From Flavobacterium davisii (lineage in GTDB: Bacteria > Bacteroidota > Bacteroidia > Flavobacteriales > Flavobacteriaceae): a DNA stretch of 64,000 bases. Below, one piece after another: positions 21,920-31,361 of this stretch. Made by a program: the position numbers and the translations under genes. Under the pieces are notes generated by a model. It searched no databases, was not told the origin of the DNA, and saw only the letters and a program-made list of their open reading frames with translations. Location: positions 3,196,501-3,260,500 of the forward strand of contig NZ_CP067378.1 in the NCBI RefSeq assembly GCF_019565505.1. Direction: 5' to 3'. Position 1 is the stretch's first letter. Each line of letters starts with the position of its first letter.

Positions 21920-22061
21920 ACTTGATTGACTAAATCACAGTTTTCTGATTTAATCTTTAGTTTGAATTATATTGATTTAAAAAAAGATTTTTTTGGACAT
22001 TAATAAATTTTTATTCTAAATAGAAAATTATCATAAAATATCGAATCTCTCTTCAATAAAA

Positions 22062-22826
22062 TTATATATTCAGACTATTAACAAAATTTTCAATAGTATT
22101 TACTCCATTTTTTTTCAAATGTTTAATAAATGCACTGCCTATAATTGCACCTTTTTGATAGGTCGTAGCTTGCTGGAAAGTTTCGTGGTTAGAAATACCA
22201 AAACCAATGATCTGAGGATTTTGTAAATTCATTAAGGCAATGTTTTCAAAATATTTCATCTGTTCAGTACCAAAACCTGATTGACTTCCTGTTACGCTAG
22301 CTGTACTGACCATATAAATGAATGTATTAGACAAAGCATCTATTTTTCGTATACGAGTTTCAGAAGTTTGAGGAGTAATTAAAAAGATATTTGCTAAATC
22401 ATATTTTTCAAAAATAGAACTGTATTCTAGTTCATAAATTTCTAATGGTAAATCGGGAATAATTAGACCATCTATTCCTATTTCAGCACATTTTTTACAA
22501 AAATTTTCTACTCCATATTGCATTATTGGGTTAAAATATCCCATGATAAGTAAAGGAATGGATACTGTTTTGCGTATATCTTTTAATTGTTCAAAAAGTA
22601 AAGCAGAAGTCATTCCGTTTTCTAATGCAAGAGTAGAGCTTTCCTGTATAGTAGGACCATCAGCTAGAGGATCGCTAAAAGGTAAACCAATTTCAATCAT
22701 ATCTACTCCATTTTTTTCTAGGGTTTTAATGATATTTGCGGTGTCATTTAAATTAGGATAACCTGCTGTAAAATAAAGAGATAATATTTTTTTGTTTTCT
22801 TGTAATTTATGTTGTATTCTATTCAT
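22062..22826 (-). CDS. trpA: Tryptophan synthase alpha subunit
   Basis: Cleaves indole-3-glycerol phosphate to indole, which is channelled to TrpB. A 254-residue protein when started at ATG 22826 ('MNRIQHKLQENKKILSLYFTAGYPNL'), the family-typical start; an upstream start would add seven Lys-rich residues. Active-site Glu in 'MIEIGLPFSDPLADGPTIQ', catalytic Asp in 'GIDGLIIPDLPLEI', plus 'VTGSQSGFGTEQ' and 'IIGFGISNHETF'. Last gene of the trp operon, 95 bp after trpB. Confidence 0.96.
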   Translation of the reverse strand: MNRIQHKLQENKKILSLYFTAGYPNLNDTANIIKTLEKNGVDMIEIGLPFSDPLADGPTIQESSTLALENGMTSALLFEQLKDIRKTVSIPLLIMGYFNPIMQYGVENFCKKCAEIGIDGLIIPDLPLEIYELEYSSIFEKYDLANIFLITPQTSETRIRKIDALSNTFIYMVSTASVTGSQSGFGTEQMKYFENIALMNLQNPQIIGFGISNHETFQQATTYQKGAIIGSAFIKHLKKNGVNTIENFVNSLNI

Positions 22827-22920
22827 TTTTATTTTTTTTAACCTCAATTAAGATAAAAAGGTTGCGATTTATTAATAGTTTTAATTTAATGAAGAATATA
22901 AAATGTTTATTAATTTGTTC

Positions 22921-24102
22921 TTATAATCCAAAATAATTGATGTACGTATTTAAATCTTTATCACCTCGTCCAGAAAGGTTAATAACAATTATGTCTTCGG
23001 GATTAAAACTTTTTTGATTAAGAATAGCTAAAGCATGTGAGCTTTCAATGGCGGGTATAATACCCTCTTGTTTACAAAGATTTAATCCAGCTTTCATGGC
23101 TTGGTCATCAGTAGCAGACATAAAGATGGCACGTCCGCTTTTAAATAAATGAGCATGTAAGGGACCTACTCCTGGATAATCTAATCCAGCTGATATTGAG
23201 TATGGTTCAGTAATTTGTCCGTCTTCTGTTTGCATTAATAAAGTTTTGCTCCCGTGAATAATTCCTTCTTTGCCTAATATAGAAGTAGCGGCACTTTCTC
23301 CTGAATGAATACCTTTTCCTGCGGCTTCTACTGCAATTAATTGAATATTTTCATCTTCCAAAAAGTGATAAAAAGCACCGGCAGCATTACTTCCTCCACC
23401 TACGCAAGCAATTACATAATTAGGATTTTCAACGCCTTCTTTTTCATTTAATTGTTTTTTAATTTCTTCTGAAATAATACTTTGAAAACGAGCTACCATA
23501 TCTGGGTAAGGATGAGGGCCTACAACAGAGCCTATGATATAAAATGTATCGAGTGGATTGTTAATCCAATCGCGAATAGCTTCATTTGTAGCGTCTTTTA
23601 GCGTTTTAGAACCCGAAGTAGCTGGACGAACTTCGGCACCTAACATTTTCATTCGAGCTACGTTAGGTGCTTGACGCTGAATGTCTATTTCACCCATGTA
23701 TACGATACATTGTAACCCCATTAGGGCGCATACGGTAGCAGTAGCTACTCCGTGTTGACCTGCTCCTGTTTCGGCAATGATTCGATTTTTACCTAAACGT
23801 TTAGCTAATAAAATTTGACCAATTGTATTATTTATTTTATGAGCTCCTGTATGACATAAGTCTTCTCTTTTTAAATAAATTTTGGCTCCGTATTGTTTGG
23901 ATAAATTTTTAGCTAAATATAGAGGTGTTGGTCTGCCTACATATTCTTGTAATAGTGTAATATATTCAGACCTAAATTCATCACTCTCCATGATGTTTAA
24001 ATAATGTTTGCGTAATTCTTCTACATTAGGATATAACATTTCAGGGACAAAAGCACCTCCAAAATGGCCATAAAATCCTTTTTCGTTAACTGTATATTTC
24101 AT
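22921..24102 (-). CDS. trpB: Tryptophan synthase beta subunit
   Basis: PLP enzyme joining indole and serine. A 393-residue protein beginning '[23 protein letters not shown]'. PLP-binding Lys in '[14 protein letters not shown]', phosphate loop '[12 protein letters not shown]', '[16 protein letters not shown]' (TrpB1-type), and '[12 protein letters not shown]'. Complete and unbroken, unlike several of its neighbours. It lies between trpF and trpA. Confidence 0.97.
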   Translation of the reverse strand: MKYTVNEKGFYGHFGGAFVPEMLYPNVEELRKHYLNIMESDEFRSEYITLLQEYVGRPTPLYLAKNLSKQYGAKIYLKREDLCHTGAHKINNTIGQILLAKRLGKNRIIAETGAGQHGVATATVCALMGLQCIVYMGEIDIQRQAPNVARMKMLGAEVRPATSGSKTLKDATNEAIRDWINNPLDTFYIIGSVVGPHPYPDMVARFQSIISEEIKKQLNEKEGVENPNYVIACVGGGSNAAGAFYHFLEDENIQLIAVEAAGKGIHSGESAATSILGKEGIIHGSKTLLMQTEDGQITEPYSISAGLDYPGVGPLHAHLFKSGRAIFMSATDDQAMKAGLNLCKQEGIIPAIESSHALAILNQKSFNPEDIIVINLSGRGDKDLNTYINYFGL

Positions 24103-24173
24103 GTTTTGTAGTTTAAAGTTTTAAAATGATAGATGAAAATTAGAAATATTTTCTTAGTGAATAATTCAATTAC

Positions 24174-24818
24174 TTATCTCAATTTGTTAATCAGTTGTTT
24201 GCATCGAGTAACGTCTTTTAATCCTGTATTATTTTCAAATTTGCTATTTACATCTATAGCATAACATTTTTTTCCAATATTTGTTTTTAAAAATTCTTGA
24301 ACTAAGTCTATTTCATCTATTCCGATACCTCCACTTAAAAAAAAATGTTTTTCGGATGGATAGTTTTCTAAAAGTTGCCAATTAAAAACAATTCCATTAC
24401 CTCCATGTTGTTTGCCTTTGGTATCAAATAAAAAATAATCACATATTTTTTCATAAGGAAGTAAAAGATTAAAATCAAATGTTTCTCCAATTGAAAAGAC
24501 TTTTATAATAGTGATTTTTCTTGAAATTTTTTGTAAATCTTTTTTTAATGTTTTGCAAAATTCAATAGATTCGTTTCCGTGTAATTGAAGAACGTTTAAA
24601 TTGTATTGATGTATTTTATTAATAATTGCTTCCAAAGGTGTATTTACAAATACACCTACTTTTTGAATCGTTTCTGGAATAATAGGCAGCGTCTTAATTT
24701 GAATGTTTCTTTCGCTCTTTTCATAAAATATAAAACCGAGGTAGTCAGGATTTAATGAGGCTATTTCCTGAATATTTTCGGAGTCTTTCATGCCGCATAT
24801 TTTAATTTTTATAGACAT
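24174..24818 (-). CDS. trpF: Phosphoribosylanthranilate isomerase
   Basis: TIM-barrel enzyme converting PRA to CdRP. A 214-residue protein with general-base Cys in 'KIKICGMKD', 'LGFIFYEKSERN' (family K/S-R pattern), 'GVFVNTP', 'LQLHGNES', 'FDTKGKQHGGNGIVFNW', 'FFLSGGIGIDEI' and general-acid Asp in 'AIDVNSKFE'. Follows trpC and precedes trpB. Confidence 0.95.
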   Translation of the reverse strand: MSIKIKICGMKDSENIQEIASLNPDYLGFIFYEKSERNIQIKTLPIIPETIQKVGVFVNTPLEAIINKIHQYNLNVLQLHGNESIEFCKTLKKDLQKISRKITIIKVFSIGETFDFNLLLPYEKICDYFLFDTKGKQHGGNGIVFNWQLLENYPSEKHFFLSGGIGIDEIDLVQEFLKTNIGKKCYAIDVNSKFENNTGLKDVTRCKQLINKLR

Positions 24819-24866
24819 TGTGTTGTTTTTTTAAAAAAAGAGTTATAAAATGATTAGGTTTATATG

Positions 24867-25648
24867 TTAGTTAAAATTTTTAATAAACTGATGTAATGAT
24901 TCTCCTGGATTATCTGTTTTCATGAAATTTTCACCAATTAAAAAACCTTGATATCCATAAGGTTGTAATTCTTTAATAGCCTCAATATGACTAATTCCAC
25001 TTTCAGAAACTTTTACAAATTCATTTGGAATTTTAGTTCCCAATTCTTTACTGTAATCTAGGTTTACTTCAAATGTTTTTAGATTACGATTGTTTACACC
25101 AATCATATCTAAACTAGGCATAATTGATTTTTCTAATTCTTCTTGGTTGTGTACTTCTAATAATACTTCTAAAGCTAGAGATTGTGCAAATTCGGATAAA
25201 TGTTTAATTTGTTCCTGAGTTAATACTGCTGCAATTAACAAAATAGCGTCAGCACCATAAGCTTTAGCTTCTAATAATTGGTATTCGTCAATAATAAATT
25301 CTTTGCGGAGAATAGGTATAGAAGTGGCGGCTTTTGCCAAAATTAAATCATCTAAAGAACCTCCAAAGTATTTCCCGTCGGTTAAAATAGAAAGCCCTGA
25401 TGCGCCTGCATTTTGATAACCTATACTTACTTCGTCTACGGAAAGATTTTGATTAATTACAGGTTTTGAAGGTGATCTGCGCTTGTGTTCAGCAATAATT
25501 CCTAAAATATTATTTCTTAGGTTTTTACTTAATGATTTTGTAGCAGAATCAAATAAAGGAAAAGATTCTAATTGACTTGCTGAAATTAAACATTTCTTAA
25601 GTTCAACTTCTCTTTTTTATCAGCTATAATTTTATCTAGTATATTCAT
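24867..25648 (-). CDS. trpC: Indole-3-glycerol phosphate synthase (frameshifted near the start)
   Basis: Closes the indole ring of CdRP. The N-terminus 'MNILDKIIADKKREVELKKCLIS' is read from ATG 25648. An extra A at the A6 run near 25615 joins it to 'IIAEHKRRSPSKP', 'GASGLSILTDGKYFGGS', 'IPILRKEFIIDEYQLLEAKAYGADAILLIAAVL', 'VNNRNLKTFEV' and 'VSESGI'. Restored length is about 260 residues, normal for TrpC. The catalytic Lys and Glu residues of the family are in place. Between trpD and trpF. Confidence 0.94.
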
Positions 25649-25733
25649 TATTATTTTTCAAGTCAAAGATTAATTAATAAAATTTTTTTTGGTTATAATT
25701 AAATTTTCAAATTCATTGTGGGTTGAGTCATAA

Positions 25734-26738
25734 TTATGATAAATCGTTTTCACTAATAGCTTGAATTTTTTTTAATTTTTCTAATGCTTTTCCGTTTAAG
25801 AGACTTTCTTTAGCTAATTCAAATCCTTCATTAATAGAACAATTTTTAATTGTACTAATGGCAAGAGCAGCATTTGCACATACTACATTGTTTTGAGCAT
25901 CACTTCCTTTACCAGCTATAATTTTGTAAAATAAATTAGCTGATTCTTCTATGGTTGTTCCTCCTATAATGTCAAGAGGATTTAATTTGGAAATTTTAAA
26001 ATCTTCTGGTTTAAGAATTTGCTCTTTTTCGCGTGAAATTATTTTTGTATCATTGGTTAGAGAAATTTCGTCATAACCATCTAATCCATGTAAAATTGTA
26101 AAATTAGTATCTGTGCTTTGATACAAATAGGCATACATGCGAGCTAATTCTAAATTAAAAACACCTACCATTTGATGTTTAGGGAAACTAGGATTGACCA
26201 TTGGACCTAACATATTAAAGAACGTTTTTACACCTAATTCCTTACGTATAGGGGCTACTTGTTTCATGGCAGGATGGAATAAAGGAGCATGTAAAATAGC
26301 AATATTGGCTTCTTCTATACATTTCGTTAAAAAATCTCTTTTATTACTAAATTTTACACCTAAATATTCCATCACGTTACTTGATCCCGAAATAGAAGAA
26401 ACACCGTAATTCCCATGTTTTGCTACTTTAATACCAGCACCTGCAGAGATAAAAGAAGCTAAGGTAGAAATATTAAAAGTGTCTTTGCCATCGCCACCTG
26501 TTCCGCATAAATCAATGGTTTCATAATCTGAAAAATCAATAGAAATACATAATTCTAACAACGCTTCACGGAAACCGGCAAGTTCATTAATGGTAATAGG
26601 ACGCATCATAAATACAGTTAAAAATGAAGCAATTTGACTGGAATTGTAAATTCCATTCGAAATATTGATTAAAACAGAATAAGCTTCTGTTGCTGATAAG
26701 GTTTCGTGTTGAAATAATTTGTTAAGGATTGTTTTCAT
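25734..26738 (-). CDS. trpD: Anthranilate phosphoribosyltransferase
   Basis: Transfers PRPP ribose to anthranilate. A 334-residue protein with the helical N-domain 'MKTILNKLFQHETLSATEAYSVL', PRPP-binding 'DLCGTGGDGKDTFNISTLASFISAG', 'KHGNYGVSS.SGSSNVMEYLG', 'FHPAMKQVAPIRKELGVKTFFNMLGPMVNP' and 'HGLDGYDEISL'. Unbroken. Between trpG and trpC. Confidence 0.96.
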   Translation of the reverse strand: MKTILNKLFQHETLSATEAYSVLINISNGIYNSSQIASFLTVFMMRPITINELAGFREALLELCISIDFSDYETIDLCGTGGDGKDTFNISTLASFISAGAGIKVAKHGNYGVSSISGSSNVMEYLGVKFSNKRDFLTKCIEEANIAILHAPLFHPAMKQVAPIRKELGVKTFFNMLGPMVNPSFPKHQMVGVFNLELARMYAYLYQSTDTNFTILHGLDGYDEISLTNDTKIISREKEQILKPEDFKISKLNPLDIIGGTTIEESANLFYKIIAGKGSDAQNNVVCANAALAISTIKNCSINEGFELAKESLLNGKALEKLKKIQAISENDLS

Positions 26739-26817
26739 ATTTTTTTAAAATTGGATAGGATCTTTTTTGTTTTTTATGAATAAAGGATAGAACAACACAA
26801 AATAGGTTTCCTATTTG

Positions 26818-27393
26818 TTATTCTTTCCAATTAACCCAATTTTCTAATATTTTTTTACCTAATGGTGTTAATACACTTTCAGGATGGTATTGTACACCAC
26901 GAATATCATACTTTTTATGCTTTAAAGACATTATTTGTCCGTTTTGATCTATCGAAGTAACCTCTAAAACTGTTGGAAAATTGTCATTAGATACGACCCA
27001 TGAATGATAACGTCCTACTTCAAATTCCTGAGGTAAATCTCTAAAAAGAACTTCGTCTATTGAGTCCGTTAATTTTACTTTTGTAGCAACACCATGATAT
27101 ACTTTTTCTAAGTTTATTAATGTTCCGCCAAAAACTTCTCCTATAGCTTGTTGTCCTAGACAAATTCCTAGAATACTTTTAGTAGCAGCATATTTTTCAA
27201 TTACTTTTTTTAATAAGCCGGCTTCATCAGGTATACCGAGTCCGGGAGATAGAAGAATCTTCTGAAATTTTTCTAATTCTTCTAATTCAAATTCATCGTT
27301 ACGATATACTATAACTTCACAGTTTAAATCTTCTAGGTAATGCACGAGGTTATAGGTAAAACTATCGTAATTATCTATGACTACTATTTTCAT
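26818..27393 (-). CDS. trpG: Anthranilate synthase glutamine amidotransferase subunit
   Basis: Supplies ammonia to TrpE. A 191-residue class I amidotransferase: 'MKIVVIDNYDSFTYNLVHYLEDL', oxyanion 'LLSPGLGIPDEAG', nucleophile Cys in 'ILGICLGQQAIGE' and catalytic His-x-Glu in 'GVQYHPESVLTPLG'. Separate from TrpE (not fused). Confidence 0.96.
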   Translation of the reverse strand: MKIVVIDNYDSFTYNLVHYLEDLNCEVIVYRNDEFELEELEKFQKILLSPGLGIPDEAGLLKKVIEKYAATKSILGICLGQQAIGEVFGGTLINLEKVYHGVATKVKLTDSIDEVLFRDLPQEFEVGRYHSWVVSNDNFPTVLEVTSIDQNGQIMSLKHKKYDIRGVQYHPESVLTPLGKKILENWVNWKE

Positions 27394-27447
27394 ATTATTT
27401 TAATTTTAAGAACAATTACTATTTTTAATGTAATGGTAGATTTTTAT

Positions 27448-28849
27448 TTATATTGTTTCAGCGAGTTCTAATGCTTTATTTAATGCTCCTAATTTATTAA
27501 ACACTTCATTTTTTTTCATTTTCTTCTACAGAATCATTTACAATTCCAGCTCCAGCTTGAAAATGAAGTTCATGATTTTGACTAATGAATGTGCGGATCA
27601 TAATGGCGTGATTAAAATTGCCTTCAAAATCCATAAAACCTATTGCACCACCGTAAAATGAACGATTGATATTTTCAATTTCGTTAATTAATTGTAAGGC
27701 TTTGTGTTTAGGAGCACCTGAAAGCGTGCCTGCAGGAAAAGTATCTGCTACAACTTGCATGGTGTTTGCTGATTCGTGTAATTGACTTGTTACTTTTGAT
27801 ACTAAATGGATAACATGTGAAAAGTATTGTACTTCTCTATATTTTTCAACTTGTACATTGTTTCCATTACGACTTAAATCATTACGAGCTAGATCTACAA
27901 GCATTACATGTTCACTGTTTTCTTTTGGATCTTCAGAAAGTTCTTTAGCCAGAATAGCATCTTTTTCGTCATCACCTGTACGTTTGAAGGTTCCAGCAAT
28001 AGGATGAATTTCAGCTTTACGGTCTTGAATAATGATTTGAGCCTCTGGAGAGGATCCCATAATTTTAAAATTTCCATAGTCAAAATAAAATAAATAAGGG
28101 GAGGGGTTAATGCTTCGTAAGGCTCGATAAACATTAAATTCATCACCCTTAAATTTTTGAGAGAAACGACGTGATAATACCAGTTGAAATACATCACCAC
28201 GGGCACAATGCTTTTTTGCTAGGGTTACATTTTGTTTGAAAAAATCATCAGTTAGATTAGAAGTAATTTCTCCTTCACGAGTAAAATTATATGAAGCAAA
28301 AGTTTTAGATTGAATGTATTGCGTTATCTCATCTAAATTATTTGTACCGTTGATATTGTGGCAAAATAAATAGGCCTCATTTTTAAAATGATTGATAGCA
28401 ATGATATTTTGATATACGCTATAATGTAAATCGGGTAAGTTTAAATTGGTTTCTTTAGGGGTGATTTCTGTTTTTTCAAAGTAACGAACGGCATCGTAAG
28501 TAGTAAAACCAAAAAGACCGTTGGAGATAAATTTGAAATTGTTTTTTTCTATTTTAAAGCTATCTTTAAAATTTTGAATAGCTATAATTACATCCTTTTT
28601 ATCATTAATAGATCGTGTAACTGAATTTCCGTCAGGAAAAGAAGTAATGATTTTTTCATTCTTTACCGTTATGCTAGCAATGGGATTACAACAAATATAT
28701 GAGAAACTATTATCGTTAGCATGATAATCATTACTTTCTAATAAGATGCTATGCGGAAATTTATCTCTAAGCTTTAAGTAAATACTAACAGGTGTAATAG
28801 TATCGGCAAGTACTTGTTTAAATGATGTTTTTAATGAATAGATTTTCAT
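27448..28849 (-). CDS. trpE: Anthranilate synthase component I (C-terminal frameshift)
   Basis: Converts chorismate to anthranilate. Feedback-site-like 'LLES' near residue 38, chorismate-binding core 'RGDVFQLVLSRRF', 'INPSPYLFYFDYGNFKIMGSSPE', 'PIAGTFKRTGDDEKDAILAKELSEDPKENSEHVMLVDLARNDLS', 'TFPAGTLSGAPK' and 'FYGGAIGFMDFEGNFNHAIMIRTF'. An extra A in the A8 run near 27515 truncates the frame; removing it restores 'EENEKNEVFNKLGALNKALELAETI' and about 466 residues. First structural gene of the operon, controlled by the leader region upstream. Confidence 0.95.
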
Positions 28850-28881
28850 AATTCTATTGTGCTTTTTAAAATTCAGTTAAT

Positions 28882-28916
28882 AAAAAAAGGCTTGTCGTGA
28901 TTTGACAAGCCTTTTT
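28882..28916 (-). terminator. trp operon attenuator terminator
   Basis: Perfect stem GGCTTGTC / GACAAGCC with a 7-base loop, flanked by a T run on the minus-strand side, 33 bp before the trpE start and 39 bp after the leader peptide stop. The stem also has a T run on the plus strand, so it could work both ways. Confidence 0.85.
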
Positions 28917-28954
28917 GTATATGTTTCCTTAAACTTTTACATAGCTGGTGCTGC

Positions 28955-29011
28955 TCACGATATTCGACGTAAGTTATTCCACCACCAAGTATTGTTTAGT
29001 ATATGTTTCAT
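28955..29011 (-). CDS. trpL: trp operon leader peptide (Trp-Trp-Trp)
   Basis: An 18-residue open frame, MKHILNNTWWWNNLRRIS, with three consecutive Trp codons (28977-28985), directly between the trp promoter and a terminator hairpin. Trp is a rare residue, so three in a row in an 18-codon frame at this spot is strong evidence of transcription attenuation. The TCGTGA at its stop codon (28955-28960) can pair with TCACGA in the loop and 3' arm of the terminator (28895-28900), which gives a plausible antiterminator when the ribosome stalls on Trp codons. Too short to be found by ordinary gene callers. Confidence 0.88.
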   Translation of the reverse strand: MKHILNNTWWWNNLRRIS

Positions 29012-29040
29012 TTTTGATTTATCTGCTTTAAATTATACCA

Positions 29041-29072
29041 CAAATTTATACAATTATTTTTTAAATATCCAA
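29041..29072 (-). promoter_or_regulatory. Promoter of the trp operon
   Basis: On the minus strand TAAATTTG (TAnnTTTG) at 29041-29048 with TTG at 29070-29072 and a 21-bp spacer. It lies 30 bp before the leader peptide start. Confidence 0.75.
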
Positions 29073-29405
29073 GTTTTTATTTGATTGTTTTTAAAAAAAT
29101 CTCTATTAAATATGTTTTCTTGTATATGACAAATACTAATTTTTTTAAAACAAAAGAGTTCTAATATTTAAATACTCATACAATAAAGAAAGAGACTAAT
29201 AGTCAGTTGCTCAATAAAAAATAGAGTTTTAAGTCTTTGATAATAATTTTGAAAAGATGTATTCAGAAAAGAATGCTCGATTTAATGAGCCTTATTATAG
29301 AATGATAAATCTTAATAAAAATCTATTTTTTTAGCTTATTTTAACACAAAAATCAAATCTTATTATTTATAACAATGATTATCTTTGTACCGAAATAAAT
29401 AAAGA
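29073..29405. other. Intergenic region between trp promoter and lipA
   Basis: AT-rich, no gene seen. TATCTTTG at 29380-29387 is a candidate -7 element for lipA, 19 bp before its start; no good -33 element precedes it. Confidence 0.45.
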
Positions 29406-30278
29406 ATGGATACAATAAATACTTCCAATATACTCCCATCAGGAAAACCTAAATGGCTTAAAGTAAAACTTCCTATTGGTCAAAAATATACCGAACTCAG
29501 AGGTTTAGTAGATAAGTATAAACTGAATACTATTTGTACTTCAGGAAGTTGCCCTAACATGGGTGAATGTTGGGGAGAAGGGACGGCTACTTTTATGATT
29601 TTAGGAAATGTTTGTACAAGATCATGTGGTTTTTGTGGAGTAAAGACAGGACGCCCAGAAGATATTGAATGGGATGAACCAGAAAAGGTGGCGCGTTCTA
29701 TAAAAATCATGAAAATTAAGCATGCAGTTATTACAAGTGTTGATCGAGATGATATAAAAGACATGGGGTCTATTATTTGGGCCGAAACAATTAAAGCAAT
29801 CCGTAGGATGAACCCCGAAACCACTTTAGAAACTTTAATTCCCGATTTTCAAGGAGTGGAACGTAATATTGATAGGATTATTGAGGCAAATCCAGAAGTT
29901 GTGTCTCATAATATGGAAACAGTTCGTCGTTTAACCCGAGAAGTTCGGATACAAGCTAAATACGATAGAAGTTTAGCCGTTTTAAAATATTTAAAAGATC
30001 AAGGGATTAGACGAACAAAGTCAGGAATTATGCTTGGTTTAGGAGAAACAGAAGATGAAGTTTATGAAACGATTCGAGATATTCGTAATCAAAATGTGGA
30101 TATCATTACTATTGGTCAATATTTACAACCAAGTAAAAAACATTTGCCAGTAAAACAATATATTACTCCTGAAGAATTTGCGAATTATGAAAAATATGCG
30201 AAAGAATTAGGTTTTCGTCATGTAGAAAGTGGAGCTTTAGTTCGTTCTAGCTACCATGCAGAAAAACATATACTTTAA
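29406..30278 (+). CDS. lipA: Lipoyl synthase
   Basis: Radical-SAM enzyme inserting two sulfurs into octanoyl-protein to make lipoate. A 290-residue protein with both iron-sulfur motifs: auxiliary cluster 'CTSGSCPNMGECW' and SAM cluster 'CTRSCGFCGV', plus 'HAVITSVDRDD', 'VSHNMETV', 'KSGIMLGLGET', 'IGQYLQPS' and the C-terminal 'ALVRSSYHA' whose Ser ligates the auxiliary cluster. Complete and unbroken. It is followed by a GAPDH gene on the same strand. Confidence 0.97.
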   Translation: MDTINTSNILPSGKPKWLKVKLPIGQKYTELRGLVDKYKLNTICTSGSCPNMGECWGEGTATFMILGNVCTRSCGFCGVKTGRPEDIEWDEPEKVARSIKIMKIKHAVITSVDRDDIKDMGSIIWAETIKAIRRMNPETTLETLIPDFQGVERNIDRIIEANPEVVSHNMETVRRLTREVRIQAKYDRSLAVLKYLKDQGIRRTKSGIMLGLGETEDEVYETIRDIRNQNVDIITIGQYLQPSKKHLPVKQYITPEEFANYEKYAKELGFRHVESGALVRSSYHAEKHIL

Positions 30279-30341
30279 AATAGGATACAATAAAATTAGT
30301 TTACTAATCTTACAATTTGGAATTTGGAATCTGAAAAAAAA

Positions 30342-31331
30342 TAAAAATTGCAATCAATGGTTTTGGTCGTATTGGTAGAAATCTATTTAGATTATTACTC
30401 AATCACCCTCAAATAGATGTTGTAGCTATTAATGATATCGCAGACAATAGAACCATGTCTCATTTATTAAAATATGATAGCATACACGGTGTTTTACCCT
30501 TTGATGTATCTTATAGTGAGAAATCAATCTTTGTAGAAGCAAAAGAATTTATTTTTTTTCATGAGAAAGAAATAAAAAAATAAATTGGAAAGATCTAAAA
30601 ATAGACTTTGTTATTGAATGTACAGGTAAATTTAAAAGCTACGAAGCTCTATATGAGCATATTGAAGCAGGAGCTAAAAAGGTAATATTATCAGCACCAG
30701 CTGAAGTAGAAACAATTAAAACAGTAGTTTTAGGTGTAAATGAACATATTTTAGATGGAAGTGAAATTATTGTTTCTAATGCAAGTTGTACTACCAATAA
30801 TGCCGCTCCCATGATAAAAGTAATACAAGAATTATGCGGTATAGAACAAGCTTATATTACCACTGTACACTCATTTACAACAGATCAAAGTTTACATGAT
30901 CAACCACATAAAGATTTACGCAGGGCTAGAGGAGCTTCACAATCTATAGTACCCACAACAACAGGAGCTGCAAAAGCCCTAACTAAAATATTTCCAGATT
31001 TAGAAGGAAAAATAGGAGGGTGTGGCATTAGAGTTCCTGTTCCTGATGGATCCCTTACTGATATTACTTTTAATGTTAAAAAGAAGTAAGCATAGAAGAA
31101 ATTAATAAAGCATTTCTTAATTCTTCTAAAAATGAATTGAAAAATATTTTAGCCTATACAGAAGATCCTATTGTATCCGTTGATATTTTAGGTAATCCTC
31201 ATTCCTGTTTATTTGATGCCCAATTAACATCTGTTATAGATAAAATGGTAAAAGTAGTAGGCTGGTATGACAACGAAATAGGTTATTCATCAAGAATTAT
31301 TAATTTAATTGAATATATTATCAAAAAATAA
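30342..31331 (+). CDS. gap: Type I glyceraldehyde-3-phosphate dehydrogenase (frameshifted, start unresolved)
   Basis: NAD-binding 'KIAINGFGRIGRNLFRLLL', then 'AINDIADNRTMSHLLKYDSIHGV', 'DFVIECTGKF', catalytic Cys in 'SNASCTTNNAAP', 'HSFTTDQSLHDQPHKDLRRARGAS', 'GCGIRVPVPDGSLTDITF' and C-terminal 'VGWYDNEIGYSSRI'. Breaks at the A7 run near 30580 and at the A5 run near 31083 are each fixed by one extra A. No ATG precedes the conserved start; the upstream bases read CTG plus A8, so a further indel or an unusual start is possible. Three defects in one gene leave open real decay of a second GAPDH paralogue, since a genome may carry another copy. About 330 residues when restored. Confidence 0.82.
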
Positions 31332-31361
31332 TTATATTTAGAGAGTTTTTTTCAACTCCCT

